A DNA stretch of 64,000 nucleotides from Pedobacter frigiditerrae (GTDB taxonomy: Bacteria; Bacteroidota; Bacteroidia; Sphingobacteriales; Sphingobacteriaceae), in NCBI RefSeq assembly GCF_004331645.1, contig NZ_SJSK01000002.1, positions 62,001 through 126,000 on the forward strand, written 5' to 3'. The notes under the pieces were generated by a model that had not been told where the DNA came from, did no database searches, and worked only from the letters and a program-made list of their open reading frames with translations. A program made the position numbers and the translations under genes. Below, in pieces: positions 7,308 to 15,346 of the stretch (the first letter of the stretch is position 1; each line of letters begins with the position of its first letter).

Positions 7308-7826
7308 GAAGCACAATACTAGTGCTTTTTTTGGCAGCCCACCTTTTCGGCATATCTATTTTTGTCTTTCGACAAGCTCAGGATGACAAAAATAGGATAT
7401 CGCTGCAATTAGGGCTATAAACTAATGCTTGTGCAAGTAAAACCCCTCATAGTAGCACAACCCCAAGTTTAATAAACCTGGTGGCAGCGAACACGGAACG
7501 AAGTGGAGTAAAGCGGACAGCAAGACTGCTCTTGCCTAATGATACTGACATTCATTTTCAAAAATATAGTTGTTATTTAACCACAAAGACACTAAGAACA
7601 CAAAGTTTATATTCTTCTAAAGACAGAATGGCAAAACTAACCAAATGAGCCAATGAGCTTATATTTTCCTATTGTTCAAACTTGCACAATGAATTAATGA
7701 GCTATTGAACAAATGAACCACCCTAAAACCTTTAACCTATTTTAACGTTATAAACTGTATAAAAAACTATACATTAAACAAAAAATAATATATTAGCATA
7801 CTTATATAAATGAATACCTACTAACT
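7308..7826. other. Intergenic region with degenerate repeats, no gene seen
   Basis: This stretch of about 520 nt between rnpB and the NtrC-type gene has no convincing reading frame. It holds a TCGACAAGCTCAGGATGAC fragment near 7369, a near-palindrome CCAAGTTTAATAAACCTGG near 7463-7481 followed by a purine-rich structured stretch to about 7540, one copy of the ACCACAAAGACACTAAGAACACAAAG repeat, and AATGAGC-rich low-complexity sequence at 7640-7720. Confidence 0.6.
7579..7605. repeat. ACCACAAAGACAC dispersed repeat, copy 1
   Basis: The 27-nt segment is, with one mismatch, the reverse complement of 18071-18097. A GC-shifted relative forms both arms of a hairpin at 46044-46110. All copies are intergenic. 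Confidence 0.7.
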
Positions 7827-9227
7827 ATGGCAAAACTGCTTATAATTGATGACGAGAGAGCGATAAGAAGTACTCTTCGCGAAATTTTAGAATACGAAAG
7901 TTATGAAGTTGATGACATTGATAATGGCATTGACGGATTAGAACTCATCAAAAAAAATAATTATGATTTAGTCTTGTGCGATATCAAGATGAATAAAATG
8001 GATGGTATGGAGGTGCTAGAAAATGCACTTTTAATGAAACCAGACCTTCCATTTATCATGATATCTGGACATGGAACCGTAGAAACGGCAATAGAAGCAA
8101 GTAAAAAAGGAGCTTTTGATTTTGTTTCAAAACCACCTGATCTAAACAGGTTATTAATTACTGTTCGCAATGCATTAGATAGAGGAACCTTAGTTACAGA
8201 AACTAAGGTTTTAAAACGTAGGGTTAGTAAAACTCGTCATATTTTGGGCGAATCTGATAGCATTAGCAAAATTAAGGAAACGATTGAACGTGTTGCGCCA
8301 ACCGAAGCTAGGGTATTAATTACTGGTGCAAATGGTAGCGGTAAAGAATTAGTTGCGAGATGGATTCACGAAAAATCTAACAGAGCTGAAGCACCTTTAA
8401 TTGAGGTTAACTGTGCAGCAATTCCATCAGAATTAATTGAAAGTGAGTTATTTGGCCACGAGAAAGGTTCATTTACATCTGCCGTAAAACAACGCATTGG
8501 TAAATTTGAATTAGCTAATGGTGGTACCTTGTTTTTAGATGAGATTGGAGACATGAGTCTTTCTGCTCAAGCGAAAGTATTAAGAGCATTGCAAGAACAT
8601 AAAATTACCAAGGTTGGTGGCGAGAAAGAACAAGAAGTTAACGTTCGTGTTTTAGCGGCAACCAATAAGGATTTATTGAAAGAAATTGAGTTGGGTAATT
8701 TCCGTATGGATTTATACCACCGTTTAAATGTTATCAATATTCACGTTCCGCATTTAACAGAAAGAACTGATGATATTCCTGTAATTGCACAGAACTTTTT
8801 AGATGAAATTTGCGGTGATTATGGTATGCCTGTTAAAAAAATTAGTGAGGGTGCAATGGAAGCTTTAAAGGCTTTACCTTGGACAGGTAACGTGCGTGAA
8901 TTACACAACATGATTGAGCGTTTAATCATATTGAGCGATAAAACGATTACCGAAAATGATGTAATTGCGTTTGCTAATCCAACTGGAGGGACTAATATTG
9001 GTACTGCAGTAGCTGGTGGTGGCAATGGCTCTTCTGGTGGTTCTGCTATCAATTATGAGAAATTCTCGAACTTCCAAGATTATAAAGATTTCGCAGAAAA
9101 GGAGTTCATCAAGTTTAAATTAGAAAAGAACAATTGGAACGTTTCTAAAACAGCAGATGACATCGAAATTCAACGCAGTCACTTATATAGTAAAATAGAA
9201 AAATTTGGCTTAAAAAGAGCTGAGTAA
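7827..9227 (+). CDS. Sigma-54-dependent response regulator, NtrC type
   Basis: A 466-residue activator. An N-terminal receiver domain (about 1-120) carries Asp52 in LVLCDIKM and Lys102. A central AAA+ domain (about 138-370) has Walker A GANGSGKE (167-174), the sigma-54 contact loop as GSFTSA (214-219) instead of the classic GAFTGA, and Walker [11 protein letters not shown] (232-241). A Fis-type helix-turn-helix lies at the C terminus ([25 protein letters not shown]). A Gly/Ser/Ala linker (about 388-408) precedes the HTH. No histidine kinase is adjacent, so it is an orphan regulator here. It activates RpoN-dependent genes by ATP hydrolysis; its targets are unknown. Confidence 0.93.
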   Translation: MAKLLIIDDERAIRSTLREILEYESYEVDDIDNGIDGLELIKKNNYDLVLCDIKMNKMDGMEVLENALLMKPDLPFIMISGHGTVETAIEASKKGAFDFVSKPPDLNRLLITVRNALDRGTLVTETKVLKRRVSKTRHILGESDSISKIKETIERVAPTEARVLITGANGSGKELVARWIHEKSNRAEAPLIEVNCAAIPSELIESELFGHEKGSFTSAVKQRIGKFELANGGTLFLDEIGDMSLSAQAKVLRALQEHKITKVGGEKEQEVNVRVLAATNKDLLKEIELGNFRMDLYHRLNVINIHVPHLTERTDDIPVIAQNFLDEICGDYGMPVKKISEGAMEALKALPWTGNVRELHNMIERLIILSDKTITENDVIAFANPTGGTNIGTAVAGGGNGSSGGSAINYEKFSNFQDYKDFAEKEFIKFKLEKNNWNVSKTADDIEIQRSHLYSKIEKFGLKRAE

Positions 9228-9314
9228 AAAATTGGAATTTGTAAGGTTTGAATGTTGAAAGGTTACCCACCCTGAACATTTCAACTTTACAACTTTTTAA
9301 ATATTACTACAAAC

Positions 9315-10037
9315 CTACGAATCAAACTTATCCAACAACTTCAACAAGGTTGTAAAATCTTTTGGATACGGTGCTTCAATGTGAATATCTTGCTCATCTA
9401 AGCCTTTAAATGTTATTTCTTTTGCATGTAAGGCAAAACGTTTCATAATTGGTTGCTCCTCCTCATCTTTCGCAATGCGATAGCCTTTTTTAAGCGCAGA
9501 AAGAAAAACTGGTTTTCCTTTGTACATGTGATCGCCACAAATTGCGGCACGTTGGGTAGCCAAATGTATACGAATTTGGTGCATTCGGCCAGTAACAGGC
9601 TTACACTCAACTAGAGTATAATGTTTGTAATGTGTTAAGGTGTTAAAATAAGTCTCGGCACGTTTGCCCTCAGCCCTATCTATCGTTACGTTTTTATTAC
9701 CATCATTTAGAATTGGCAAGTCGACGAACAGATTATCAAATTGCCATTGTCCATCTACTACAGCGTGGTAAATCTTTTTAACTTTCCTACGTTCAAACTG
9801 CATTGCCAAATTACGGTAAGCATCAGGGTTTTTAGCAATTACAATAGCTCCAGAAGTTTCTTTATCTAATCTGTGGCAAACTTGTGCATCATCTGAATAC
9901 TGTCTAGCCATCCGAAGGATATTAACTTCGGCACCAGCAGTACGTTCGTCTAATGAAGCTACAAAAGGAGGTTTGTTTACAACGATGTAATCATCGTTTT
10001 CGAATAAGATAAGGTCTTTAAAAATTGGATACTTCAC
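9315..10037 (-). CDS. RluA family pseudouridine synthase
   Basis: A 240-residue RNA-modifying enzyme. The catalytic motif HRLDKETSGAIVIAK (55-69) contains the expected Asp58. VNKPPFVASLDE (20-31) and GRMHQIRIHLA follow the RluA pattern. There is no S4 domain, so it is the short RluA/TruC-like form that converts uridine to pseudouridine in rRNA or tRNA; the target cannot be read from sequence. It converges with the NtrC-type gene; an imperfect inverted repeat between them (about 9237-9297) may terminate both transcripts. Confidence 0.9.
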   Translation of the reverse strand: MKYPIFKDLILFENDDYIVVNKPPFVASLDERTAGAEVNILRMARQYSDDAQVCHRLDKETSGAIVIAKNPDAYRNLAMQFERRKVKKIYHAVVDGQWQFDNLFVDLPILNDGNKNVTIDRAEGKRAETYFNTLTHYKHYTLVECKPVTGRMHQIRIHLATQRAAICGDHMYKGKPVFLSALKKGYRIAKDEEEQPIMKRFALHAKEITFKGLDEQDIHIEAPYPKDFTTLLKLLDKFDS

Positions 10038-10127
10038 GCTGTGTTGTTATGTAAAGTGCAAAAGTACGGAAATAATAATTAGCTAATTAATGAATGTGCT
10101 AATTAGCTAATTGCCTAGTTAATTTAA

Positions 10128-10158
10128 TAAAAAAAGTCTTAGCTATACGCCAAGACTT
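10128..10158 (-). terminator. Rho-independent terminator after the PhoB-type regulator
   Basis: On the minus strand AAGTCTT (complement of 10152-10158) pairs with AAGACTT (complement of 10134-10140), extended by a GC pair. It is followed by a run of seven T on that strand. It lies 33 nt after the stop of the regulator gene. Confidence 0.65.
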
Positions 10159-10190
10159 ATTATATTTTGAAATGTTGTCTTTCGGGTTTC

Positions 10191-10880
10191 TTAACTCAAC
10201 TCAAACTTATAACCAACACCTTTTACGGTAGCTACATAAGTTTCGCCTAATTTTTCACGAAGTTTACGGATGTGAACATCAATGGTACGATTGGTTACCA
10301 CAACTGAATCTTCCCAAATGTTTTTAAGGATTGATTCCCTTGTATAAACCTTACCTGGTTTTGAAGCTAACAAATACAATAATTCGAATTCTTTTTTAGC
10401 AAGAACTACTTTCTGTCCATTTTGATAAACCAAATAAGCTTCTCTATCTATTACTAAATCACCTATTTCAACTTTGTTATCAGATACTTCTTCACCACTT
10501 GAATTTCTACGAAGGATAGCATTTATTCTACTTACTAAAGCTCTTGGTTTAATTGGTTTTGCTATATAATCATCAGCACCAACATTAAAACCTGCTATTT
10601 CAGAATACTCCTCGCTTCTAGCAGTTAAAAACACCATGAAAGTATTTTTAAACTCTGGAATAGCTCTCATTAAACGGCAAGCTTCAATTCCATCCATTTT
10701 GGGCATCATGATATCCAAAATAATCAAATCTGGCTGAACTTTTTTGGCAACAGTTATTCCTTCCTGACCATTGCTTGCTAAAAATACCTGATAACCTTCT
10801 TTTTTTAAGTTGTATTCAATCAGCTCTAAAATATCCGGTTCATCATCAACAATTAATATTTTCTGTTTGGCTGTGCTCAT
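10191..10880 (-). CDS. OmpR/PhoB-type response regulator
   Basis: A 229-residue regulator with a receiver domain (about 6-125; phosphorylation site Asp56 in LIILDIMMP, Lys near 107 in DYIAKPIKP) and a winged-helix DNA-binding domain (about 135-228) ending in the typical IRKLREKLGETYVATVKGVGYKF. No kinase gene is adjacent, so its partner is encoded elsewhere. Related Bacteroidota proteins often serve phosphate or envelope control; that role is not shown here. Its own hairpin terminator follows. Confidence 0.93.
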   Translation of the reverse strand: MSTAKQKILIVDDEPDILELIEYNLKKEGYQVFLASNGQEGITVAKKVQPDLIILDIMMPKMDGIEACRLMRAIPEFKNTFMVFLTARSEEYSEIAGFNVGADDYIAKPIKPRALVSRINAILRRNSSGEEVSDNKVEIGDLVIDREAYLVYQNGQKVVLAKKEFELLYLLASKPGKVYTRESILKNIWEDSVVVTNRTIDVHIRKLREKLGETYVATVKGVGYKFELS

Positions 10881-10986
10881 CGCTTATTTTTATTTATTAC
10901 GAAAGTAAGTATTGATTTGCACTATTGAGTTAAAAATAGGTTAACAAATTGTTAACCAACGCAAATATTTTAACACTGAATTAGGC

Positions 10987-12093
10987 TTAGGGTAATGTCT
11001 TGTTTAAAAAAGCTTCTAATTCTTCTCCTCGTAAGTTCCTTGCAATGATTTTTCCAGCTGGGTCAATTAGGAAAGAAGCTGGTATAGCTTCTACCTGATA
11101 TAACTTTACACTTGCACCTTCAAAGTCGGCTAATTCACTTGCATGTGACCAGGTTAAACCATCTTGTTTAATGGCCTGTTGCCAAGCAGCTTTATCTTTA
11201 TCTAAAGAAATTCCCAAGATAGTGAAGTTTCTATCTTTAAACTTATTGAAAGCTTTAACCACATTTGGATTTTCATTTCTACATGGTCCGCACCATGAAG
11301 CCCAAAAATCAATTAAAGTATATTTTCCTTTAAAATCAGTTAAGTTAATGGTTTTTCCATCAATAGAATTGATACTGAAATTTGGCGCTTGCTGACCAAC
11401 CTGCACTGCTTTTAGTTTAGTTACTTTTTCTACAAAGGTTTTAACTGCAGAATTTTTCTTTAAATCTTCATCCACTTTCTCTGCATAAGCAACCATAGCA
11501 GCTTCATTACCTTGTGGATTAATTAAACTAATGGCATAAAAACTAACCAGCGACTTTGTATTTTCTTGTGCAAATTTGATGATGGCATCATTTAATTCTT
11601 TTAATGCAGCCATGTAAGAAGGTGTAATTTGTTGTATTAACGCTTCCCTACTATCAGGGTTTGCTGCTACTTTTTGTTCAAAATCACTTTTAATGGTTTC
11701 AACTTTTGTCGAATAGGTATTCTTTAGGGTATTAAACTCAGTTATCTTCTCAGCATCATCAGAACCCCTAAGTTTATATTCGTGGTTTTTATTATTTAAA
11801 TCTGCATTTATAATAACTTCATCACCATTTTTAGCAATTACCATGTATTCGTTGGTACCGTTATTTACTCGATAAAAATCAGCTTCTGGTGCAACTCCTT
11901 TAAACTCAAATTCCCCTTTTTCAGATAACGTGGTCGAATCTAACACAACCATATTGCTGCTAGACATCCCATATAGGTACACTTTCTTTTCTGCGCCAAC
12001 ATTTTCAAACTTACCATCTATGGTAAATTTCGTTTTGTCTTTACAAGCTGTAAAAACGGTTGAAAAGGCTAATACATATATTAATTTCTTCAT
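10987..12093 (-). CDS. TlpA-like thiol-disulfide oxidoreductase lipoprotein with DUF4369
   Basis: A 368-residue lipoprotein (lipobox VFTAC, Cys17). The N-terminal part (about 20-115) is DUF4369-like, followed by a helical linker (about 115-230). A C-terminal thioredoxin domain has the active site WASWCGPC (Cys268, Cys271). Such proteins reduce or rearrange disulfides in the periplasm, for example in cytochrome c maturation or surface protein folding. It starts 3 nt after the gatB stop on the same strand, so it is probably co-transcribed with gatB. A paralogue with the same architecture is at 36605-37633. Confidence 0.9.
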   Translation of the reverse strand: MKKLIYVLAFSTVFTACKDKTKFTIDGKFENVGAEKKVYLYGMSSSNMVVLDSTTLSEKGEFEFKGVAPEADFYRVNNGTNEYMVIAKNGDEVIINADLNNKNHEYKLRGSDDAEKITEFNTLKNTYSTKVETIKSDFEQKVAANPDSREALIQQITPSYMAALKELNDAIIKFAQENTKSLVSFYAISLINPQGNEAAMVAYAEKVDEDLKKNSAVKTFVEKVTKLKAVQVGQQAPNFSINSIDGKTINLTDFKGKYTLIDFWASWCGPCRNENPNVVKAFNKFKDRNFTILGISLDKDKAAWQQAIKQDGLTWSHASELADFEGASVKLYQVEAIPASFLIDPAGKIIARNLRGEELEAFLNKTLP

Positions 12094-12096
12094 CTT

Positions 12097-13557
12097 TTAT
12101 TTTAATTTTTCTATGATTGAATCACTTATTTTTTTGGCATCGGCCTTGCCCTTTGCTAATTTCATTACCTCGCCAACAAACAAACCTAAAACGCCTTTTT
12201 TGCCAGATTTGTATGCCTGTACTTGCGATTGGTATTTTGCGAACACTTCATCTATAAATCCAGCTATGGCATCATTATCTTCAACAATCAGCAAATTCAA
12301 TTGCGAGGCTAAACTTTCAACGTCTATATCCTTTCCTTCTAAAGCAGGTAAAAGTTGTTGCAATGCATTAGCCTGGCTTACCTTTTTTTCATCTACTAAA
12401 TTAATAACGGAGGCTAACCGATCAGGTTGTACTTTATATTCAGCAATGCTGATTCCTTTTTCATTTAACAAAGCCCTAACTGAGCCTAACAACCAGTTAA
12501 CCAAACTCTTTTGAATTTTAACATCAAGTTTAGCTTCATTAAAATAATTGTATAAATCGATATCTTCTGCTAATAAATTCGCTTCAGTTTTATTAAGGCC
12601 AAAATCGGCAATCAATTGTTTCGCAATTTCTTTTGGTAAAGCTGGCATGGCCGATTTAATTTCGGCTAACCACTCATCAGAAATAGAAATTGGTTGTAAA
12701 TCTGGGTCTGGAAAGTAACGGTAATCATTAGCTTCCTCTTTTGTACGCATTGGAGATGTGGTACCTTTATCTGCATCAAAGTTTAATGTACTCTGAATAA
12801 TCTTACCTCCATTTGATGTCACTTCAACCTGTCTGCCGAATTCAAACTCCATTGCTCTGCGTACGTTTCTAATAGAGTTTAAGTTTTTAACTTCACAACG
12901 TGTCCCAAACTCAGCAGTTCCCTTTTCACGAATAGAAATATTGGCATCGCAACGCAATGAGCCTTCTTCCATATTACCATCGCTCACATTTAAGTGACGA
13001 ACTAAACTTCTAATTTCGGTTAGCAAGGCTGATGCTTCTTCTGCACTGCGAATATCTGGTTCAGTTACAATCTCAATTAATGGAACACCTGCCCTATTTA
13101 AATCTACATAAGAATATTTAGCATTTTGATCGTGCAAACTTTTCCCCGCATCTTCCTCTAAATGTATCCTATTTATACCAATTCTTTTTTCTTCGCCATT
13201 GGCCAAAGCCACATTCAGAAATCCATTTTTACAAATAGGACTATTATCTTGTGTAATTTGATATCCTTTCGGCAAATCTGCATAGAAATAATTCTTGCGG
13301 TCGAAGAAATTATGTTGATTGATTTCACAGTTTAGTGCCAATCCAATTCTTATTGCTTTAGCAACAACCTCCTTATTTAGCTTGGGCAAAGCACCTGGTA
13401 AAGCCAATGAAACTGGAGAAATATGCTCATTTGGTTTTGCCCCAAATGTAGCGCTATCAGAAGAAAATATTTTTGATTGTGTATTTAACTGTACATGTAT
13501 CTCTAAACCGGAAACCAATTCGAAGGTTACACTTTCAGCTGCAGTTATTGTACTCAT
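12097..13557 (-). CDS. gatB: Asp-tRNA(Asn)/Glu-tRNA(Gln) amidotransferase subunit B
   Basis: A 486-residue protein of normal GatB length. Family motifs include FELVSGLEIHVQLNTQSKIFS at the N terminus, NYFYADLPKGYQITQ near 91-105, EEDAGKSLHD, VDLNRAGVPLIEIVTEPD, GSLRCDANISI, EVKNLNS, and DYRYFPDPDLQPI. The helical tail (about 330-486) is the YqeY-like tRNA-binding part. With GatA and GatC it transamidates misacylated Glu-tRNA(Gln) or Asp-tRNA(Asn). gatA and gatC are not in the window. A good -7 element (TATCTTTG) sits 42 nt upstream. Confidence 0.97.
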   Translation of the reverse strand: MSTITAAESVTFELVSGLEIHVQLNTQSKIFSSDSATFGAKPNEHISPVSLALPGALPKLNKEVVAKAIRIGLALNCEINQHNFFDRKNYFYADLPKGYQITQDNSPICKNGFLNVALANGEEKRIGINRIHLEEDAGKSLHDQNAKYSYVDLNRAGVPLIEIVTEPDIRSAEEASALLTEIRSLVRHLNVSDGNMEEGSLRCDANISIREKGTAEFGTRCEVKNLNSIRNVRRAMEFEFGRQVEVTSNGGKIIQSTLNFDADKGTTSPMRTKEEANDYRYFPDPDLQPISISDEWLAEIKSAMPALPKEIAKQLIADFGLNKTEANLLAEDIDLYNYFNEAKLDVKIQKSLVNWLLGSVRALLNEKGISIAEYKVQPDRLASVINLVDEKKVSQANALQQLLPALEGKDIDVESLASQLNLLIVEDNDAIAGFIDEVFAKYQSQVQAYKSGKKGVLGLFVGEVMKLAKGKADAKKISDSIIEKLK

Positions 13558-13598
13558 TTAGTGTGTAATATGTATTAAAACAGTCGTTTAAGACTAGT

Positions 13599-13606
13599 CA
13601 AAGATA
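13599..13606 (-). promoter_or_regulatory. Bacteroidota -7 element (TATCTTTG) for gatB
   Basis: On the minus strand the sequence reads TATCTTTGAC, an exact TAnnTTTG match about 42 nt before the gatB start. A clear -33 TTG at ideal spacing is not obvious. Confidence 0.45.
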
Positions 13607-13701
13607 GATAAATATCCATCAATTCTATTGAAAAACAGTTAACAAATATACTTATGGCACAGAATTGGATTTAAGTTTATTACACACATAATTTTAAAGC
13701 T

Positions 13702-14064
13702 ATGAAAAGATTAATTGTATTTGCAATGTTAGGAATTGCATCAGTCGCTTATCAGCCAGCAAAAGCTCAGGTCAGTATTAATATGAACATTGGAACACCT
13801 GCATACTATGGCTACAATACTTATTATGTACCTGCACGACCTGTGGTTTATGTAGACAGAGATGTAAGGTACCGTAGAAGCTATAACTATCATCCACAAA
13901 GAAATGTGGTTGTTTATAGACCACAACCAGTTCATCGCAAAGTTTATTATAACAATTACAGACCATCAAACAGATATTACTCTGTAAGAAGTGTTAATTA
14001 TAAACATTATAATAAGTCTTTCAAACATTCTAATGGCAGAGGTCATGGAAAAGGAAGACACTAA
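13702..14064 (+). CDS. Small secreted Tyr/Arg-rich protein
   Basis: A 120-residue exported protein with a signal peptide ending near residue 22 (QPAKAQ). The mature part is basic and rich in Tyr, Asn, Arg and Val (YYGYNTYYVPARPVVYVD, YRRSYNYHPQRNVVVYRP) and ends in a His/Gly/Lys tail. I do not recognise a family. The next gene encodes a similarly built protein with the same leader pattern (MLGIAS...AKAQI/VNINI), so the two probably arose by duplication. Cell-surface or matrix binding is possible but unproven. Confidence 0.75.
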   Translation: MKRLIVFAMLGIASVAYQPAKAQVSINMNIGTPAYYGYNTYYVPARPVVYVDRDVRYRRSYNYHPQRNVVVYRPQPVHRKVYYNNYRPSNRYYSVRSVNYKHYNKSFKHSNGRGHGKGRH

Positions 14065-14096
14065 CCTGATTACTCACTAAACTTAAATATATAAAA

Positions 14097-14630
14097 ATGA
14101 AAAAATTAATGCTGGTAGCCATGCTAGGAATAGCTTCGCTACTAAACAATAATGCAAAAGCGCAAATTAACATTAACATCAGCGCTCAACCTTTATGGGG
14201 ACCAACTGGTTATGACCATGTAGATTATTATTACCTACCGGATGTGGATAGTTACTATAGTGTGCCAAAACAACAATTTGTTTACCTAAACAATGGCAAT
14301 TGGGTTTTTAACAATACACTGCCTGCTCGTTACAGCAGTTATAACCTTTATAATGGCTACAAAGTTGTTGTTAATGGAGATAGACCTTATTTAAACTATA
14401 AGACAGATAAAATTAAATATGCTAAGTTTAAAAACTATGGCGGTAAACAATTGGTAATTAAAAATAGTAACGATAAAAAATACTATGTTGTTAAAGGACA
14501 TCCGCACGGAATGCCACCAGGGCAAGCCAAAAAAATATATAGTGGTAATGGAAAAGGGAAAGTTGTTAATGTAAAAGGAAATAGTGGAAAAGGTAACAAC
14601 GGGAATGGAAAAGGGAAAGGGAAGAATTAA
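14097..14630 (+). CDS. Small secreted protein with Gly/Asn/Lys-rich tail
   Basis: A 177-residue exported protein with a signal peptide to about residue 22 (NNAKAQ). It has a Tyr-rich middle (DHVDYYYLPDVDSYYSVPKQQFVYLNNGNW) and a low-complexity basic tail of GKG/GNG repeats in the last 30 residues. The leader and first mature residues (INININ) match the neighbour 33 nt upstream, so they form a likely two-gene operon of diverged paralogues. The middle with VYLNNGNWVFNNTLP resembles small secreted proteins of unknown function in Bacteroidota. Confidence 0.75.
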   Translation: MKKLMLVAMLGIASLLNNNAKAQININISAQPLWGPTGYDHVDYYYLPDVDSYYSVPKQQFVYLNNGNWVFNNTLPARYSSYNLYNGYKVVVNGDRPYLNYKTDKIKYAKFKNYGGKQLVIKNSNDKKYYVVKGHPHGMPPGQAKKIYSGNGKGKVVNVKGNSGKGNNGNGKGKGKN

Positions 14631-14644
14631 TAAGCAAATGAAAT

Positions 14645-14678
14645 AAAAAAGTCCCGACCAAATGGTCGGGACTTTTTT
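14645..14678. terminator. Strong bidirectional rho-independent terminator
   Basis: GTCCCGACCA (14651-14660) and TGGTCGGGAC (14663-14672) form a perfect 10-bp stem with an AA loop. A-run before and T-run after mean it can work in both directions between the convergent genes ending at 14630 and 14682. Confidence 0.9.
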
Positions 14679-14681
14679 ATT

Positions 14682-15233
14682 TTAAAATCTTTTACCAATA
14701 GTAATACCAGCTCTTGGATAGGCATCAGCATTATTAGCACCAAAAAGCCTACCTGCACCTAAATAAATCTCTCCAACAAAACCATTTTTTGTAAGGAATT
14801 TAGCACCAGCAGCGGCTCCCAAACCAAAATTTGTTTGAGTTCTATCTCCATAATAGGTATATACATCTGTGGTATAGTCATACTTATAATAAGATCCATA
14901 CCCATCAGAAGAAATAACTGCTGCATTTCCTTCTATAAAAAAACCATTTGCTTTTTTACCACCAAAATAGACTCTAAAATTAGGGATGATCCCGAAGTTG
15001 AATTCAGGATTTTCTTCAATCCCAAACATAACAGCAAGACCAACACTCATGTCATCTTTCAGAATTCTCTCATAATTTATTTCCGGAAAACCTCCAATAG
15101 TGTAAGCTAGGTTCAGTTTTAACTCATTATTGCCACCTATACCAGATTTCTTGTTAGAAGAAGTATCTACTTTTTGGGCATATGCAAAAAAACTTGTGGC
15201 CAATAAGAAGCCAGAGAGTATTAATTTTTTCAT
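14682..15233 (-). CDS. Small outer-membrane beta-barrel protein
   Basis: A 183-residue exported protein. The signal peptide ends near residue 19 (FFAYAQ). The mature sequence is made of amphipathic strands with Gly and aromatic girdles (ELKLNLAYTIGGFPEINYERIL, MSVGLAVMFGIEE, NFRVYFGGKKANGFFIEGNAAV, GFVGEIYLGAGRLFG) and ends in a barrel-type terminal Phe (AGITIGKRF). This suggests an eight-stranded barrel of the OmpW/OmpX size class with a structural or transport role. No function can be assigned. It shares a bidirectional terminator with the convergent gene pair. Confidence 0.8.
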   Translation of the reverse strand: MKKLILSGFLLATSFFAYAQKVDTSSNKKSGIGGNNELKLNLAYTIGGFPEINYERILKDDMSVGLAVMFGIEENPEFNFGIIPNFRVYFGGKKANGFFIEGNAAVISSDGYGSYYKYDYTTDVYTYYGDRTQTNFGLGAAAGAKFLTKNGFVGEIYLGAGRLFGANNADAYPRAGITIGKRF

Positions 15234-15346
15234 AGGGTTAATTTGATTTTCTAAAGGCCTAAAGTATAAAATGTTTTTTAATTACTAATACTTTAGTTCA
15301 CACATAAAAGTTTTAACAAAAAAAGCTTTAAAAATTCACCAACAAA

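Noticed and set aside
7440..7545. Possible tRNA or small RNA in the region after rnpB
   Set aside because: The stretch has some hairpin potential, but no cloverleaf, anticodon arm or T-loop consensus could be aligned; it looks like a decayed repeat.
11930..12514. Plus-strand frame of 194 residues over the gatB/TlpA junction
   Set aside because: It lies fully antisense to two well-supported genes (gatB and the TlpA-like gene) and has no domain content.
13741..13969. Two minus-strand frames over the Tyr-rich protein gene
   Set aside because: They arise from TAT/ATA-rich codons of the plus-strand secreted protein, which has a clear signal peptide.
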